A stretch of DNA of 64,000 bases from Panax quinquefolius (lineage: Eukaryota; Streptophyta; Magnoliopsida; Apiales; Araliaceae), in NCBI GenBank assembly GCA_020205615.1, contig CM035166.1, positions 85,206,862-85,270,861 of the forward strand. The letters are read 5' to 3'. Under the pieces are notes generated by a model that saw nothing but the letters and a program-made list of their open reading frames with translations, made no database searches and had not been told where the DNA came from. The stretch's first letter is position 1, and every line of letters starts with the position of its first letter. A program made the position numbers and the translations under genes. Of this stretch, positions 1-13,380 are shown in pieces.

Positions 1-800
1 CTCCCACTGTCCCTTTTGTACACATTAGAACTCTTACCTCATCGTATGTAACTGGATCATCATCTTCTATGATGTGTACCTCATCATCATCATCTATGAT
101 GAATCCATACCTCCTAGGTATCTTCGGTACTATTCCAGATTTACGATTCGGTTGTGGTACAATAGGTCTATCTCTGAGTTCCTCTTATTTGACTTATAGT
201 GTTTTGTGGTTCTTGAACTCTTCAAGATCTATTATCCTCCCACTAGCCCCTTTAATGATAAACACCTTTATCTTAGAAGGAAGCGTGTTTCGCAATAAAC
301 ACCTTTTGCTAAGTAGGATTATAGAACATTTACCCTAAACTTACTTTAGGATGTCCCACAAATCTGTATTTGTCAAATCTTGTCCTAAGCTTATCCTTTG
401 AAACCGTTTCACATAAGTTGGACAACCCCTTATCTTAACATACTTAAGATTAGGAATCCTCCCTGTCCATAACTTTTATGGAGTCTCGGGGCCGGATTTA
501 GTGGTTACCTTTTCGTAGATATGCAGCCATTTCTAGGACATGACCCTAGAAGGATACTAGAATGTCGGTAAAATCATTATGGATTGCACCATGTTCAAAT
601 AGGTACGATTTTTCCTTTCAGATACATCAATCAATTATTATGTATCGAGAGGCGTCCATTATGAGAAAACCATTTGAGATGATCTAGAAACTTATTGCAC
701 AAGTATTCCTTCCTTGATCCGATCAAAGAATCCTAATACTTTGCCAATTTGTTTCACTTTTGAATTCTTTGAACCTTTCAAATAATTCACACTTGTATTC
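1..800 (-). pseudogene. pol: copia pol remnant: integrase C-terminal part and integrase-RT linker
   Basis: Minus-strand conceptual translation gives, in order, an ERKNRT-like block, a degenerate ELWTGR-type motif (LWTGRIPN, near 440-490), a GCPTYVK-like block, then a proline/arginine stretch with RYGF and a run of aspartates near 60-200. In copia polyproteins these blocks lie at the end of the integrase and in the linker before RT. The frame is interrupted several times. Supporting blocks are short and found by eye, so the domain call is firm but the limits are approximate. Confidence 0.65.
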
Positions 801-1324
801 AAAGAAATACACACATTCAACTCTTTGAATGATCATCTCCTTTTCTTATACTAGTTTGTTCAATTTACAAAATAATTTTTCACGTAAGTCAAGTATACAA
901 AATCCATTAAGTAATCTTTCATTTCTATATCTGAAACATTATTATTATAAATAGAACAACAATTGTTCTTAATTATAATACCAAAATTTTATTGTCCAAC
1001 AATAAAATGGAAATAATGTTTCTAACAAGAATTGGAATACAATAACAATTTATTGACTTAATAGATTTGCCCGTAAGCAAAGTCTTAAACTATAAGTTTC
1101 TATAGCTAATGCAAAGAACCTTTGCTTCATTTTCCACACATAGGATTACTTATCTTTGTTTAACTTTCTACTTCTGCTTGGTCCCTTCATAAATCTATAT
1201 TTATGATAACCAAAGTCGGTATCCAATACCCAAGTAGAACCTTGACTTAAAGAAATATTTATTTCAATCATGAACAAAAACTGTATTGTAACCGAAACTT
1301 CACTAGGCTTCTTTGGTTAGCCTT

Positions 1325-2072
1325 TGCAAGATGCTTCTTGCAGTTTCTTTCCAGTGTCCAGGCTTATAGCAGTGGAAGCAAACTCCTTTGCTATCCATAT
1401 CAGTTTTGTTCTTATTATCCTTTGTTTATGCCTTTCTATTTACCTTCTTTGAATCGTTCTTCTTTTCAGAAGATCCTTTGGCCCCTACCAGTAAGACTTG
1501 GTCTTTCTTGGTTGGAAAGTGACTCAAATGTTAAGAAAATCAGCGAGACTGATATCTAGCTTGTTCATATGAAAAATTCACAACATTTGTGAAAGGAGTC
1601 CGGGAGTGAGTGTAAGATCAAATCTTGGCTCAACTCTCTATCCATGACAAAACTCGTTGTCCTAATTGATCAATCAAATTGATAATGTTAAGGACTTTTA
1701 TCTGTACTGTAGTGTCATCGGTCATTCTAGATCGGAAAAGCTCCTTAGATATCTGATATCTATCAGTCCTACTTTCCTCACCATCAACTATTTGATGTGC
1801 ATGAATATAGTAGAAGCATCCATAGTTTCACGCCGACGTATCAAGCTCGCATTTCATAGATGCAAGCATGATGCATTGAGCCAATCAGGCATCATCTTGC
1901 CACTTTCTAAAAGTAGCAATCTCTTCTTGAGGCATATGCGCAACCATTCTTGCAGGATAGGCGTATTAAGGACATAAGATAGCTTTTCGACTATGAGAAC
2001 TGTTTCAAATTCTTTAACCAATCCGTTTAATTTGGTGCAAGTTAATTTAGCATCTAATATGCTTCGCAAATG
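1325..2072 (-). pseudogene. gag: copia gag remnant with CCHC zinc knuckle
   Basis: The minus strand at 1854-2069 reads an open stretch with LVKEF and EKLSYVLNTPI, resembling the N-terminal UBN2-type gag of plant copia elements (xxWxxxLxxxLxxExLxYVLxxP). Further along, near 1333-1390, is a zinc knuckle CFHCYKPGHWKE in which the fourth ligand Cys is replaced by Thr. The stretch between has stops in all frames. The missing ligand and breaks make it non-functional. Confidence 0.65.
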
Positions 2073-4018
2073 ATAGTAATTTTAGACATTGTAAAATTTC
2101 AGTAAATGAATTTGTAATTAACAACATTTTAACATACATTCTTTTATTAATTACCAAAATAAATTAGGTCTTGTTTTAAATTGGTATCTCCCACTATTTT
2201 CTTCAAACTATATTACCCTCAATATATATAGTTCGGAAAAATCTAATTAAAGATTTGCTAGTGAGAATAAGGATCCCATTTCAAATGTATATAGCCTTGT
2301 GGTGACACAACAAACTATATATAAATAAATAGGTAGACAACTCTTGTCAATTACATCAACTATGCAACTCCTTGTATTTTTGCCTCTTAGATTATTTTGA
2401 TCAAGTGGTGGCACATCCGAATCAAAATTATCCAAGTTAAGTCCAACCTAGCACTCCATATATTCAAAAAAGAAAAATATCATCCTTGTGGTGACACAAA
2501 GAAACAATATTGTTCAATTTTCTTTATAAGCATCAAATGTGATAAATTAACATCTTAAATACTTAATACTTGCCTTGTGGTGACACAACAAACTCATATT
2601 AAATATTTAATACACTATTAATTTTATCATGCTTGAAGGCGACGTTCGATATTTCAAATATCTTTGAACGCTTAGGACTTAATATAAAAAAAAATTTTGA
2701 GGGATTTATTATTAAATGTCTCATCTTGTTTAGCGCACATGTACATATATATATAAAATACGCGTCATATTAATTAACATGCGAAGCATGTTTGCATAAT
2801 ATATAATATATATATATATAGTATAGCATGCACATATAGAATACTATATTGATTATGGACTTTTATTCTAATTTGGTTCACTAGAGCCACCAAGTGAACC
2901 AAAAGGTCAAACCCTAGGGGTGCAAGAAATAATATTTAAATATAACTATTATATTTAAACCCGGGCTCCATTACAAACGGGTCTTCAAGCTCTCCTTGCT
3001 CCTTGATCTCCAATTTTTCAAAATTAATTCTAACTATTCCTATTACAAAACTAATTAAAATAAATAGAAACATTGATCGTGAAATAAGGGAAGTACATAG
3101 AAGGGAGATAGAATTTACATTAAGAAAAATTAGAGAAGACGAGGTACGCAGACCCCATTTAATAAAACTCATACATTCATGCATCCAACTAAAATAAAAT
3201 CCAATCACATTGGTCATTAGTCCATAATCAATCCCATTTATTATCATACACATCACCATATGCATCAATAAATAACATTCATCTCATGAATAATAAACAT
3301 TTAATATATATATTGATATCATTTAATGGGCAAATTTAGTTAGTATAAAATCTAATTTTGAATCAAAATAAACTCCTTTATTTTAATCCAAATTTAAATT
3401 AAAATAAAACTATTTTATTTTAATTTATCCAATTTTGAATAAAATAAACTATTTTATTTTAATCAAAACTTGTAATCAAAATAAACTCCTTTATTTTAAT
3501 TAATTATGGAATCCAATTCCATGTAAGAAAAAAAACTTTATTAAAGGAAACATGGATTTTCTTTCCTATTCACAAATAAACTCCTTTATTTTGAATAATA
3601 TAAAATCTTATTTTATATCTAAATAAGCTCCTTTATTTAAGGAAACATGGAATCCAATTTCAACTCCAATTAGTTATCATGGAATTCAATTCCAACTCTA
3701 ATTAGTTAGCATGAAATTCTAATTTTAAAATTAAAATAAACTCTTTTATTTTAATATTAAAATAAACCTTTTATTTTAAAATTAAAATAAACTTTTATTT
3801 TAATATTAAAATCATTAATATATATATATATAACATATTCACGTGATCCCTTTAATTCCAAGTGAATCATTCTCGTAACATATCACATATGTATAATCGT
3901 GCTGGATATCCGAGAATCAAAACATGATCATGTAAATATTTGTTATCATGTGAATCACGGTGAAGCGAGGAAAAGTTGTGAGTAATAATGAATCAATTGA
4001 TTACTATGTTATGTTATG

Positions 4019-4067
<49 letters not shown>

Positions 4068-4285
4068 AAAATCATGTAACATATAAACATCCTGCAAGGC
4101 AGATCACCTTTTTGAAAATAATTCGCGAATTACGAAATCAACCACGCCAAACAAGAATGACGGAACACGGAATTTTGCATTTTTTTTTAATTTTATACAA
4201 TAAAATTATGCCCAATTAAATTGTTCTAAACACATATCAATATACATATCAAATTAAAATAATTAATAATTCGCATAAAGATTTG
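2073..4285 (-). other. copia untranslated leader, very AT-rich, with short repeats
   Basis: No coding sequence seen. Three copies of a CTTGTGGTGACACAA-type motif occur near 2293, 2485 and 2576. From about 3360 to 3810 a loosely repeated AAATAAACTCCTTTATTTT unit, partly self-complementary, recurs about ten times. Short dinucleotide tracts occur near 2800-2820 and 3818-3832. This is the region between primer site and gag of the minus-strand copia element. Confidence 0.5.
4020..4062. repeat. (AT)n microsatellite
   Basis: An uninterrupted AT dinucleotide run of about 42 bases within the copia leader. The short open frame across it is a by-product of the repeat. Confidence 0.95.
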
Positions 4286-4297
4286 GCTCTGATGCCA
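4286..4297 (-). promoter_or_regulatory. primer-binding site, initiator tRNA-Met type
   Basis: On the minus strand this reads TGGCATCAGAGC, one change from the plant initiator-Met tRNA complement TGGTATCAGAGC. It lies directly inside the LTR that begins just to its right and fixes the minus orientation of the copia element. Confidence 0.8.
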
Positions 4298-4299
4298 CT

Positions 4300-6155
4300 T
4301 TTAAGTTTGTAATATTCAAGAACGCAATCAAATTATACAAATAAAGCGGAAACGTGTAAAAACAGAGTTTAAAATTTTACAAACCATATACCCGGATCAC
4401 CCTTTATGCACAATTATTAATTAAACGAAAAATTAAAGAACAAGAATCATATCCTTGAAGATCCGAGCTTCCTCAGGTACAAGTTCACCTCCAATCCTTT
4501 TCACGTTCAACTTGAATCCACCGGGTTTGGTTCCTTCCTTTGATCAACGTTAGCCACCCAAGTGTTTGGCCTCTAGAGGTGATCCACCAAGGAAGAAGAA
4601 GGATTCAAGAAGATGGGTGGTTGGCTAAACCCTAGTTTTTCTATCTCTATGGAAAAGGAACGTATTCTCCAACTTTTGGAATTGCTTATATTTTGATATC
4701 TGATATAAGACTCCTCTTATAAAGATATCAGGTAACCTTATTTAAAATAAGGTATTATTTAATTAAACTCTTTTAATTAAAGGGGCCCTAATCTTATTAG
4801 GGATAATTAATTAAACTCCTTTAACTAATTTTCCTTCCTAATCCAATTAGGAATAAATGAGAGTACTTATATTAAATTAATTCCTAAACTCTTTTAGAAA
4901 TTAAAATAATAATAATAATTGTAATAATATTAATAAGACTCCTCTTATTAATTTATATTTAATATTTCTAAAATATAAAATAAAAATATTAAGCTATTTA
5001 ATTTATTCTATTACCATAGATTAAATTAAATATACATAATATATTATTACGATTATGCCATTAACTTCTTAAAAATTATTCTTCCTTTTTTATGGTGTGA
5101 CCCTTTAGGTTCTCCATATTAAACCCGGTTGTGAATAAATCAATTAGAATAATTCAAATCTTATTTAAATAAATAAATTAAATAATTAATTTATTTAAAT
5201 AAATAATATTTATTCTACAATAGGATAAGCCTCCTCAGCGATCAACGACTCTCCGGATAATATAGATTTCAACATTAATCATAAAAGAACCTTTGAGTAA
5301 ATAGTTCTTTGCATAATTCAATCCTTCCACCATCAATGTCCCAATTAAATATAAGACATGAAATTACCGTCAAGTCTTATTTTATTTAATTATATGTATT
5401 TCGATCCTTAAATGCACAACTCCAAATAATGCAAATTAGAAACTCCTTTATAATTTCATTTTGCCTTGCCAAGGACTCTTTGGGTTGTCATTTATCGAAT
5501 CACATAGGACATTTCTCTTCTTTTATTAGAAGTGGTAGATTCTTTATTGAACATATATTATCTCCATGCATACAACTTGTTATACCCAAGCATACCCTTT
5601 GATATACCCTAAGGGTCTTAAGGAATAAGTCAAAGTATAACTCATCATACACAAGATACTATGATGATCTCAAGTCCAAGGATCACTTAGACTACTATCA
5701 CTCTGAGAATTCCTATTGATAGCAAGTAAAACTCCATTAGGTATTCCTTAGCGAGTCACGTCAAAGTGAACTTATTCTCTAATAAGCACCTACATACTTG
5801 ATTTAGTGTCTCCACACAAATGATCATGAGATCAATCATCCTCATCCAATGAGCAAGCAACGTATGAACCAATCTATCCGGATTCACTAATCCCCAATTT
5901 AGTAATCCAATGATTGGGAACTATTTTAGTTTTAAGCTTTCTAAGAATTTAGATCTCATTAGAATGATCATCATCATTATTCTAAAAGCATTACTTAAAA
6001 CTATAGGTTTATCACATATTATAAAACAGCATCATGTAGATAATTAAAAGCCTTTAATAAATTAATACTTTTTATTAATAAATGAATAAGATTGTTACAA
6101 AGTATATGCTTTATCATCAAACATGATTGGCTTGTGTGCATATTACTTTCAAACA
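4300..6155 (-). repeat. copia 5' LTR, about 1.85 kb
   Basis: Bounded by the primer site on the left and by CA at 6154-6155 on the right. The exact inner edge is uncertain (4300 to 4308) because the terminal dinucleotide seems mutated. No coding sequence. The matching 3' LTR is outside the window. Confidence 0.65.
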
Positions 6156-6338
6156 ATTGTAATGATGACTCCTTTTGAGTTTATATACTCTCTAGTAGAC
6201 AATATTTGTATTCAAACTCACAGTTGATGTTTTGTCGTATTGTACACGACAGTTGTATTATTAAGTTGTATTTGAATTCTGTACCATGTATCTGGCGACT
6301 CAAGATGGGTGATGTATACCTATTTTGGGGGCGTCACA
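6156..6338 (+). repeat. 3' end of a gypsy LTR of the A/B type, plus strand
   Basis: Closely similar to the ends of the A1 LTRs (13023-13198 and 18738-18913): the shared stretch starts at TTGTAATGA, passes ACCATGTA and CAAGATGGGTGA and ends GGGGGCGTCACA. The upstream part is displaced by the copia insertion. The bases after 6338 begin TAGAA and continue the element D LTR, equivalent to 42312 in the other D LTR. This LTR, or its parent element, therefore inserted into D. Confidence 0.8.
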
Positions 6339-8003
6339 TAGAACAACATCTTGTATCGTTAAGAACACTACACTTGCATAGGTGCATGCCCGACGCCTTC
6401 CGATTGTCCCCGAAAACATAATAGTCCTAAAAATGACCAATTTGACCCCTATTACCAACCTCAAATTGAAAACCTTAAAGCCTAAACGTTGTAGGTCTAT
6501 TTGTTCTCGTTCTGGATCATCTTGAATCACCTCAATCGGAGTTCGTATGAAAATGTTATGATCATTTTACCAAAAGCACAGTTAACGTCAATACAACATA
6601 GATATATGGGCGCTTCGCCGCTTTTTCTCGAGCGTCGCGCTATCTAGCAAATGTTAGGCGAGGCCTTTGTGCTCTGGCGGGTACAGCGTCAGTGCTAGTT
6701 TTCGCTTGATTCTGTTGTTTTGCGATTTTTGACCATTTTCTCCTACTAATCTTCATAACTTGAGTTATACACATCCAAATTAGTCCATTTTCAATTCTAT
6801 GGATTTGTAATTCATAGAACTAAAATACAATAGAATTCTAACAATTTATAAATACATTAACCAACCTAAAATTTGACCCAAAACACATGTTCATACTCTA
6901 TTTTCTTGTTTTAAACACATTTAGCGAATTTGATCACCACGACTTCGTTACTTAATCGATTAACATGATTTAAACTACGCCGCTTTCTTTTCTTCACATA
7001 TTAACATAATCCAACCTCAATTTACAGATTATAACAGATATAGGGCATAAAAATTTGTACTTTTTAAACCCATTTTTCATGTATAAACACTGTTATATAC
7101 TTTTCTTTCTACAAACCAATTTACATGGATTTTTATCATCAAACAACACTCACATGTGATGATTAACAGAGTATAAACCCTACTTGCAAGTATATATATC
7201 AATCCAACACAACTATCAATTTACAATGGATAATCACTAAGGAATAAAAATATACAACTTAGAATCAATTTACGTTGATTTAGCAAAGTGTTAGAAACCT
7301 TTCTTGTTCTCTTAGCAATCTCTGCAATTCTCTCTTTTCACTATGCTCTCCCTCTTTCTAAACCCTCTGTGTTTCTTCTTCTTTCCCAACTCTCTGCTCT
7401 TAGGCCTTAAGAGATAAATAAGACGCGAAAGAAAAAAATAACCTGATATGGCTTAATTCCCACTTACTCTATCAGTTAAAAAAATAAAAAGACGTCGGTT
7501 ACATAAACCAAAGGCCACAAGGCCTTGTTTGGCCACACACCAATTCCCCCAAACTGGATTATTTTAATAATATTATATTATATAGTTTCATGTGTCACAC
7601 CTTTAGTTAATTTAAATAACTTATAATAATAATAATTAATAATATTTATAATCTTATTATAATTAATAAATAATTACATATATCTAATTTAATTAATAAA
7701 TTAGATTTAAACATTACTTTATTTAATATACTTATTTTCTTTCATATTAAACAACTCATTTAATTTAATTAATTCATTAAATTAAATCTTCAAAGAATAA
7801 AATTTACATTTGCTTTAATTTAATTATCATACATACGTAACTAAATTATTATACCACAATTTCATAAATTATTTATTTTTCTCAATAAATAAATTATTTT
7901 TAATATTTATTTAATTCAATAAATATTAAAAATAATTACCAAATTCATTTAATTTCTTCAATAGTTAACTTAACTATTAAACCTCACTTTCCCAATATAT
8001 GAA

Positions 8004-8056
<53 letters not shown>

Positions 8057-8186
8057 TCACACCGGATCATATATTTCAAAATATATAGTACATATATATA
8101 CATACTCAAACTCAAAACATCTCATAATAAGAATTTTAATTATTAAATTCTTATTTTAATAACTTATAAAAATTCAGATTGTCACA
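6339..8186 (-). repeat. element D 3' LTR, truncated
   Basis: Aligns by eye throughout with 42312-44089, roughly 90-97% identical by stretch, with a longer AT microsatellite (about 8012-8055) than the partner. It ends GATTGTCACA at 8186. It contains a GC-rich patch at about 6605-6680 in otherwise AT-rich sequence and a possible minus-strand TATA-type stretch near 7412. No coding sequence. Confidence 0.85.
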
Positions 8187-8307
8187 TCATTCCCTCCTTA
8201 TAAGGATTCCGTCCTCGGAATCACCGAAACCCTACCTTACTAAGGTTTTCACAAAATCTCTTTCACAATTATCATTGAATAACTTCAACACGTTAACTTA
8301 GAAAAAG

Positions 8308-8361
<54 letters not shown>

Positions 8362-8496
8362 CTTCATTCATTTCTTCAACAACTCTTTATGTTTTATTAC
8401 AAAACCTTCAATTAAACACATACCATATATCAAATATTATATATTTTTTAACCCATTCATTTCCTTTTCTAAGGATCGTTATCTTAAACACTCGGG
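8187..8496 (-). other. element D interior, 3' part, with polypurine tract
   Basis: On the minus strand the last bases before the LTR read AAGGAGGGAATGA (about 8187-8200), a polypurine tract, preceded by CCGAGGACGGAAT, the block found just before the polypurine tract in this superfamily. The rest is AT-rich with an AT microsatellite at about 8313-8357 and shows no gene. It is cut at 8496 by composite B. Confidence 0.6.
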
Positions 8497-8501
8497 ATAT
8501 T
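8497..8501. repeat. target-site duplication ATATT, left copy (composite B)
   Basis: ATATT directly precedes the LTR start TGTAAGACCCC and recurs at 38373-38377 directly after the last LTR base. Matching 5-base flanks are the signature of one integration event at this site. Confidence 0.85.
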
Positions 8502-9667
8502 TGTAAGACCCCGAATTTTATGAAATAAAAGTATTCAATTTTTCTTATAATAACTATTCAGTAAATGGTTAAATTGATAAAAGTTTAAAGTTAAGGGTGA
8601 GATATGAATTTTTCAAAATACGCAAGTGGTTATAAAATATTCAATTGTCGGGGGATATTCGTTTGGTCGTGGAATATTCTTTTTGTCATAGAATATTAAA
8701 TGCAATGTAGCGACCTTTTGTGGGCCCCATAACTTGAATAAGCTGCTTGGATGAAGAAAAAGAAAAATTTGAGTTTTTATAAATAACTACAGTAGTTGTT
8801 ACCAATTAACCTTCGTTGGAATACCCGGTGGTTAAAATACGATGTCTGGCGTGTTTGCATAAAGAGTATACCGGTTTTACACAAAGATTTTTGAATTATT
8901 GATCTTTACATAAGAAGGCACTACTCAATAAATTATTTGAGTAATTCGCTCAATATTTTATTTTATTGATTCAATAATTCTTTGCGTTGATATTTTATAT
9001 TATTGTTGCTCAATAATTGTCACTGCACATCATCTCCATTATCATATCAATAATTCATATTATTTGGAATAATATTATTAGATAGCATTATTGGCAATGT
9101 CTAGAAAGTTCTATCAAGGAGAGGTTTGGTCACCTAATTGGCCAAGAAGGAGAAATCCTTATATGAAAGCCCCTCTTTCCTAAGAACCGCACTGGTTGTC
9201 ATTATTGTGATTACGTAATATTATTTGTGAATAATTAATTATTGATTTATATGATAAGGAAATATTTATTTTATGTGGATAAAATGAAGGAATTAATCTT
9301 TGAGGTATTTTATCGATATTTTGCCGGATTGGAGGTATTAAAAGATCAAATCGATTGTTCTTATGACTTTATTGTGTGAGTTATAATATTTAATCGTAGT
9401 TGGATCGTTGGGATTTTTAGATATGTTATACATATATAAGTTGAGTATATGTCCACAAATTTTTGAACGAATTAAAATGAGCGTATAATTTGTTATGAAT
9501 TTTAAGAGGTGGCGATTCGAAAATTAGGTTTTGGTGGAAAATTTTAGAATTGAGTGGGCCCCACTCTTGGTTGTTGGGGAAGATGGCTGATTTTTGGTGG
9601 GTGGAATAGTAGCAGGTAAAGCCATCAGGTAGCAGGTCAAGTCTGCTTCGGCATGCTAATATTTTCC

Positions 9668-9675
9668 TATAAATA
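9668..9675 (+). promoter_or_regulatory. TATA box of B LTR 1
   Basis: TATAAATA followed by GAGGGCTAAG, repeated exactly at 32528-32535 in LTR 2 and absent from LTR 3, where a deletion removed it. This would be the RNA polymerase II core promoter; transcription is inferred to start about 30 bases downstream. Confidence 0.6.
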
Positions 9676-10837
9676 GAGGGCTAAGTTAGAATTGAAAATC
9701 ACACCAGAATTCATAAGTTTTCTCTCTAGATTATTGAGTGTATTTTGTGAGTATTTAGATACTTGGTGAGTTGATATTCATCAGTGCAAGTTTCCTTCAG
9801 CGTCATATCCGATATCCAGTTAGAAGTGCTGCTCTTTTGAGGTAAGGGATAGTAAGGGATTTTAAGAGTTGTTGTGTTTTTCAGTTTCGTAATTTTTCTG
9901 ACCTTCAAAAATTCTGGAAAATTTTGAAATGATATTTTGATGAGTTTTATTGATTGTGTCCAAAAATGGTGAGTTTTGGATGTATAGATTAAGAGTTATG
10001 AATTTTACGGGAAAAGACTATTTTAAAAGTAACCGCTTATAATTCCTTGTGGTTAACTCTAAAATTGATGAAATTTTTATTGAGAGTACATCTATATAAT
10101 ATCAGTGTACTCTGTGAATTTCGTAATTTTTGGATAAAAGTATAATTTATGATAAATGTCTAAATATTCGGCGGTTTTGGCCATATGAAAAATAGTAAAT
10201 GAATTTTAAAAATTTTGAAAAAATATATGTTCAATACGGGACTATATTCTGCTAAATCCCAGAAAAGAAATATTTTTGGAACTGATTTGGTATTTTTCAT
10301 AAAAATAGTCTACTTACGAGTAAAAGAATTAAATATGTTATGTGAAGTAAGAAAATTAGAAAATATGATTTTATGGCTTGAGAATCATACATGAGTTATA
10401 TGCAGATTTTTTATGAGGGTTTTGGTTATTGGTGATGAAATCTTATGAGTTTGACATTTTAGAATGATTAAATGCATTATTTAGTAAAGTGTAAACAATT
10501 AAAATAAATTGTTTATAAGTTTAAGAAATGTTATTTCAATATCATTATACCAAAATATTGGTATGGATTTTATTGTGGGATTTCTACCTTTTTGTGTCGG
10601 GTTTACTATTCACGAGTTACTATTCATGGGTTACTATTCACGAGTTACTATTCACGACAAAGTTGGTTTCTTTTTCTGACCAAATTATCGTTGATTTATG
10701 AATATTGCTCTTGAGATTAAGTGCAGTTGTTGATCATATTATTTTTATTATCATATATAACATTTTTATAACCTTGATGTTGAAATTCGCTTTAACTTGA
10801 GTATAAAGATGGGTAGATTATTGGTATGATTATGACT

Positions 10838-10842
10838 AGGGT
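10838..10842. repeat. target-site duplication AGGGT, left copy (A1)
   Basis: AGGGT precedes the A1 LTR start and recurs at 18914-18918. The uninterrupted site is seen in LTR 2 at about 33737 (GACTAGGGTTCTC), which confirms that A1 is an insertion. Confidence 0.95.
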
Positions 10843-13198
10843 TGTGAGACCCCAGATTTTATCAATAAAGATTTAAATTTTGTCGAAATAATTTTTTAAT
10901 ATTATGGTGTGAATTTGAGATAAATATTATAGTTGTGGGTAGTATTTATAAGTTTTGCAAAGTATGCAAGTGGTTATATTATATTCGATTGGTCGGGGAA
11001 TATTCGGTTTAGCAGGGAATATTCGCATAATGGCTCAATCATTGGTGGACCTTACAATGTAATTATTGTCGGATTGAGAAAACGACAAAAATATTTTATT
11101 GAAATAACGGCGGAAGTTTTACCGTTGATCTTTGTTGAACTACTCGGTAGTAAAAAGTACGATAATATGTGTGGTTGCATAGTAGTAGCACTGCGGTATT
11201 GATTATTGATGCTTATGTGAGAAGTCACTCGGTTTGATTCCATTATTGTCGATTAATAATATGAATTATTATAGCAATAATGACGTTTTGTTTTATTCGT
11301 ATTATTAACGTAATAAAATGCGAAACATCTTTATATAAAATGAATACTTTATTAAAGTTATTCTATAAATAGAATATATTATATTTTATTATGCATAGTG
11401 TTGCATAGTGTTTTGCATAGTGTTGTATAATGTTTGCATAGTAAAATGTTTTTATATAAATAGAATATATGATATTTTATTTAAAAGATTTTGCTTTAAA
11501 TATGGACCGTCAGATTAAAGTAAATCAATCTGGACCGTTCATGGATTAATTACTATGCATTCTATTTTCCTATAAATAGAAGATCATTCCTTCATTATTT
11601 TCTTACTTAATTCACTTTGAAACTCTAGAGAGAGAAATTATAGAGAGAAGTTTATAGAGAGAAAATCTATAGAGAGAAAGAAGAAGAAGTATTACGGTAC
11701 TTCACTACTTTGATATCCAATTGTCTTTTTACGGTAAGGGATATTATTTGTTGTACGTCAGTAGGGGGTGTTATTCTTTCTTATTCATGAAGAGAACTTA
11801 CATTATTCCATTCATTATTATTACATTGGAATAACTTTTGTAAAAGTGGCATACCCTATACATAACTTTATATGCCAGATACCCTATACTTGGTGAAATC
11901 CTTATATTATTCCATTCTTATTTATTACATTGGAATAACTTTGTATAATGCGGAATCCCCTATACTTGGTGATCTTCTTACATTATTCCATTCCTTATTA
12001 TTACATTTGGAATATCTTGTTCGTGTGTTTTACAGGACACAGTTCCATTGTTTATTATTCAAACATTTATTATTCATTGGATCATCGTTGCCGATTGTGA
12101 ATTTCACGACTCGGTTCCGTTATTATTATTCCGTTGGAATAACTTCATCTATATGCAATACCGCATGCATGGTGATTTCTTTTGTTATTCCATTCTTTAT
12201 TATACCCGGTTGGTTAAAACTTTGACTTTATACTCCATGAAATTAGTAGAATATCTTTGATATTTGCGTTTCATCCAAAGATCTTTTCATGGAAATATTC
12301 TTACGATTATTCTTGAATTTTACTCTACAAAATAGTATCATGTTGACAATTTGGACGTTAATAATTCTGGATTAAATAATTCTTGAACTTGTTTTATTGA
12401 ATTATTATGTCATTATCATCATCCTCATGTTATATTATGTTATCTTTGGCTTACGTGCATAGATGAACTTAGTATGATTATGACGAGGATCATTCGGTAT
12501 AATCATGACTTGTTATAAATAATGTGATAAAAGTCCTCAAAGTGGCTTGTAATGCAATCGATGGATGGTTTTTAGTATGATTATGACCGGGGGTGATTCG
12601 GTATAGTCGTGACCATTGATAATTTGATGAAAATCCTTGACCGTAGTATACGGGGATGATTAGATATTGTGGTTTATTCATTAAAGCGAGTCTTAGTGAT
12701 AAAAATTGATGAAAACCTTTTAAAACCTAAAAGATAGTAGACTTTATTTTCTACTTGACTCTTTTAATGGATTGCATATTCACTGCAGATTAAACCGGTT
12801 GTCTATTGTATTTTATCGGTTTAACATTGTTGAAGGCTAATGATAATTTATTCGCATTATCTTAGTCATAATATTTCTTCTTTGGGCTAGTTGAGCTCAC
12901 CCTTTTTTCCTTTATTCTCTTGAAATGAGAACATATTTGGGACTAGTCGGGGAGCAGAGTAATGGTCGAGAGGATAGCATTAGTAGTCCTCACTATTACG
13001 TGAAATAGTGTGATAATAGTTGTAATGAGGACTCCTTTTGAGTTTGTACAATATCTAGTAGACAATATTTGTATTCAAACTCATAGTTTATGTCGTATTG
13101 TACACTTACGAGTTATATTAGTAAGTTGTATTTGAATTTATGTACCATGTAAGTGGCGACCCAAGATGGGTGAGGTATACCTAATTTTGGGGGGTCAC
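10843..13198 (+). repeat. A1 5' LTR
   Basis: Starts TGTGAGACCCCAG and ends GGGGGGTCAC, 2.36 kb. TATA box TATAAATA at 11571-11578, followed by a purine tract of AGAGAGAAA repeats (11625-11690). Then come roughly 75-bp repeats of an ATTATTCCATT/GGAATAAC unit (about 11795-12010), two units of the GGTTCCG repeat (12010-12140), and a conserved GAGCTCACCC block at about 12894. The 3' LTR lacks most of the part between about 11690 and 12730, so the two LTRs differ by a 1-kb deletion. Confidence 0.85.
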
Positions 13199-13380
13199 GG
13201 TTAGTATCGAGCTTAGGATATGATCCCCGGTGAGATGTGAGATAAGAACAAGGAGGAGAGGCGGGAATTCCTTCGCTAGTATGACCTACCTAAATTTATT
13301 TGGTATTTAATTGGTCGGTGAGTATAGGGATAATATGTGATATGTTAATTAACCCTTGTTTTTTGCGACGGTGTTTGAGA

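Larger units (their letters stand above)
1..6155 (-). mobile_element. Ty1/copia retrotransposon, decayed, 3' part beyond the left edge
   Basis: Reading the minus strand from right to left gives LTR, primer site, long leader, gag remnant, then the integrase C-terminal region leading towards RT, which lies outside the window. This gene order (integrase before RT) is that of copia. The right end is CA at 6154-6155, followed by gypsy LTR sequence that continues the homologous LTR at about 13023, so the element is an insertion into that LTR. The flanking 5 bases ATTGT (6156-6160) should recur at the other end, outside the window. Every coding part is broken by stops and frameshifts. Confidence 0.8.

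Noticed and set aside
1666..1977. 103-codon plus-strand open frame
   Set aside because: Lies opposite copia gag on the minus strand; no domain.
2290..2600. CTTGTGGTGACACAA repeats as a possible riboswitch or regulatory array
   Set aside because: Only three diverged copies in a decayed copia leader; no further support.
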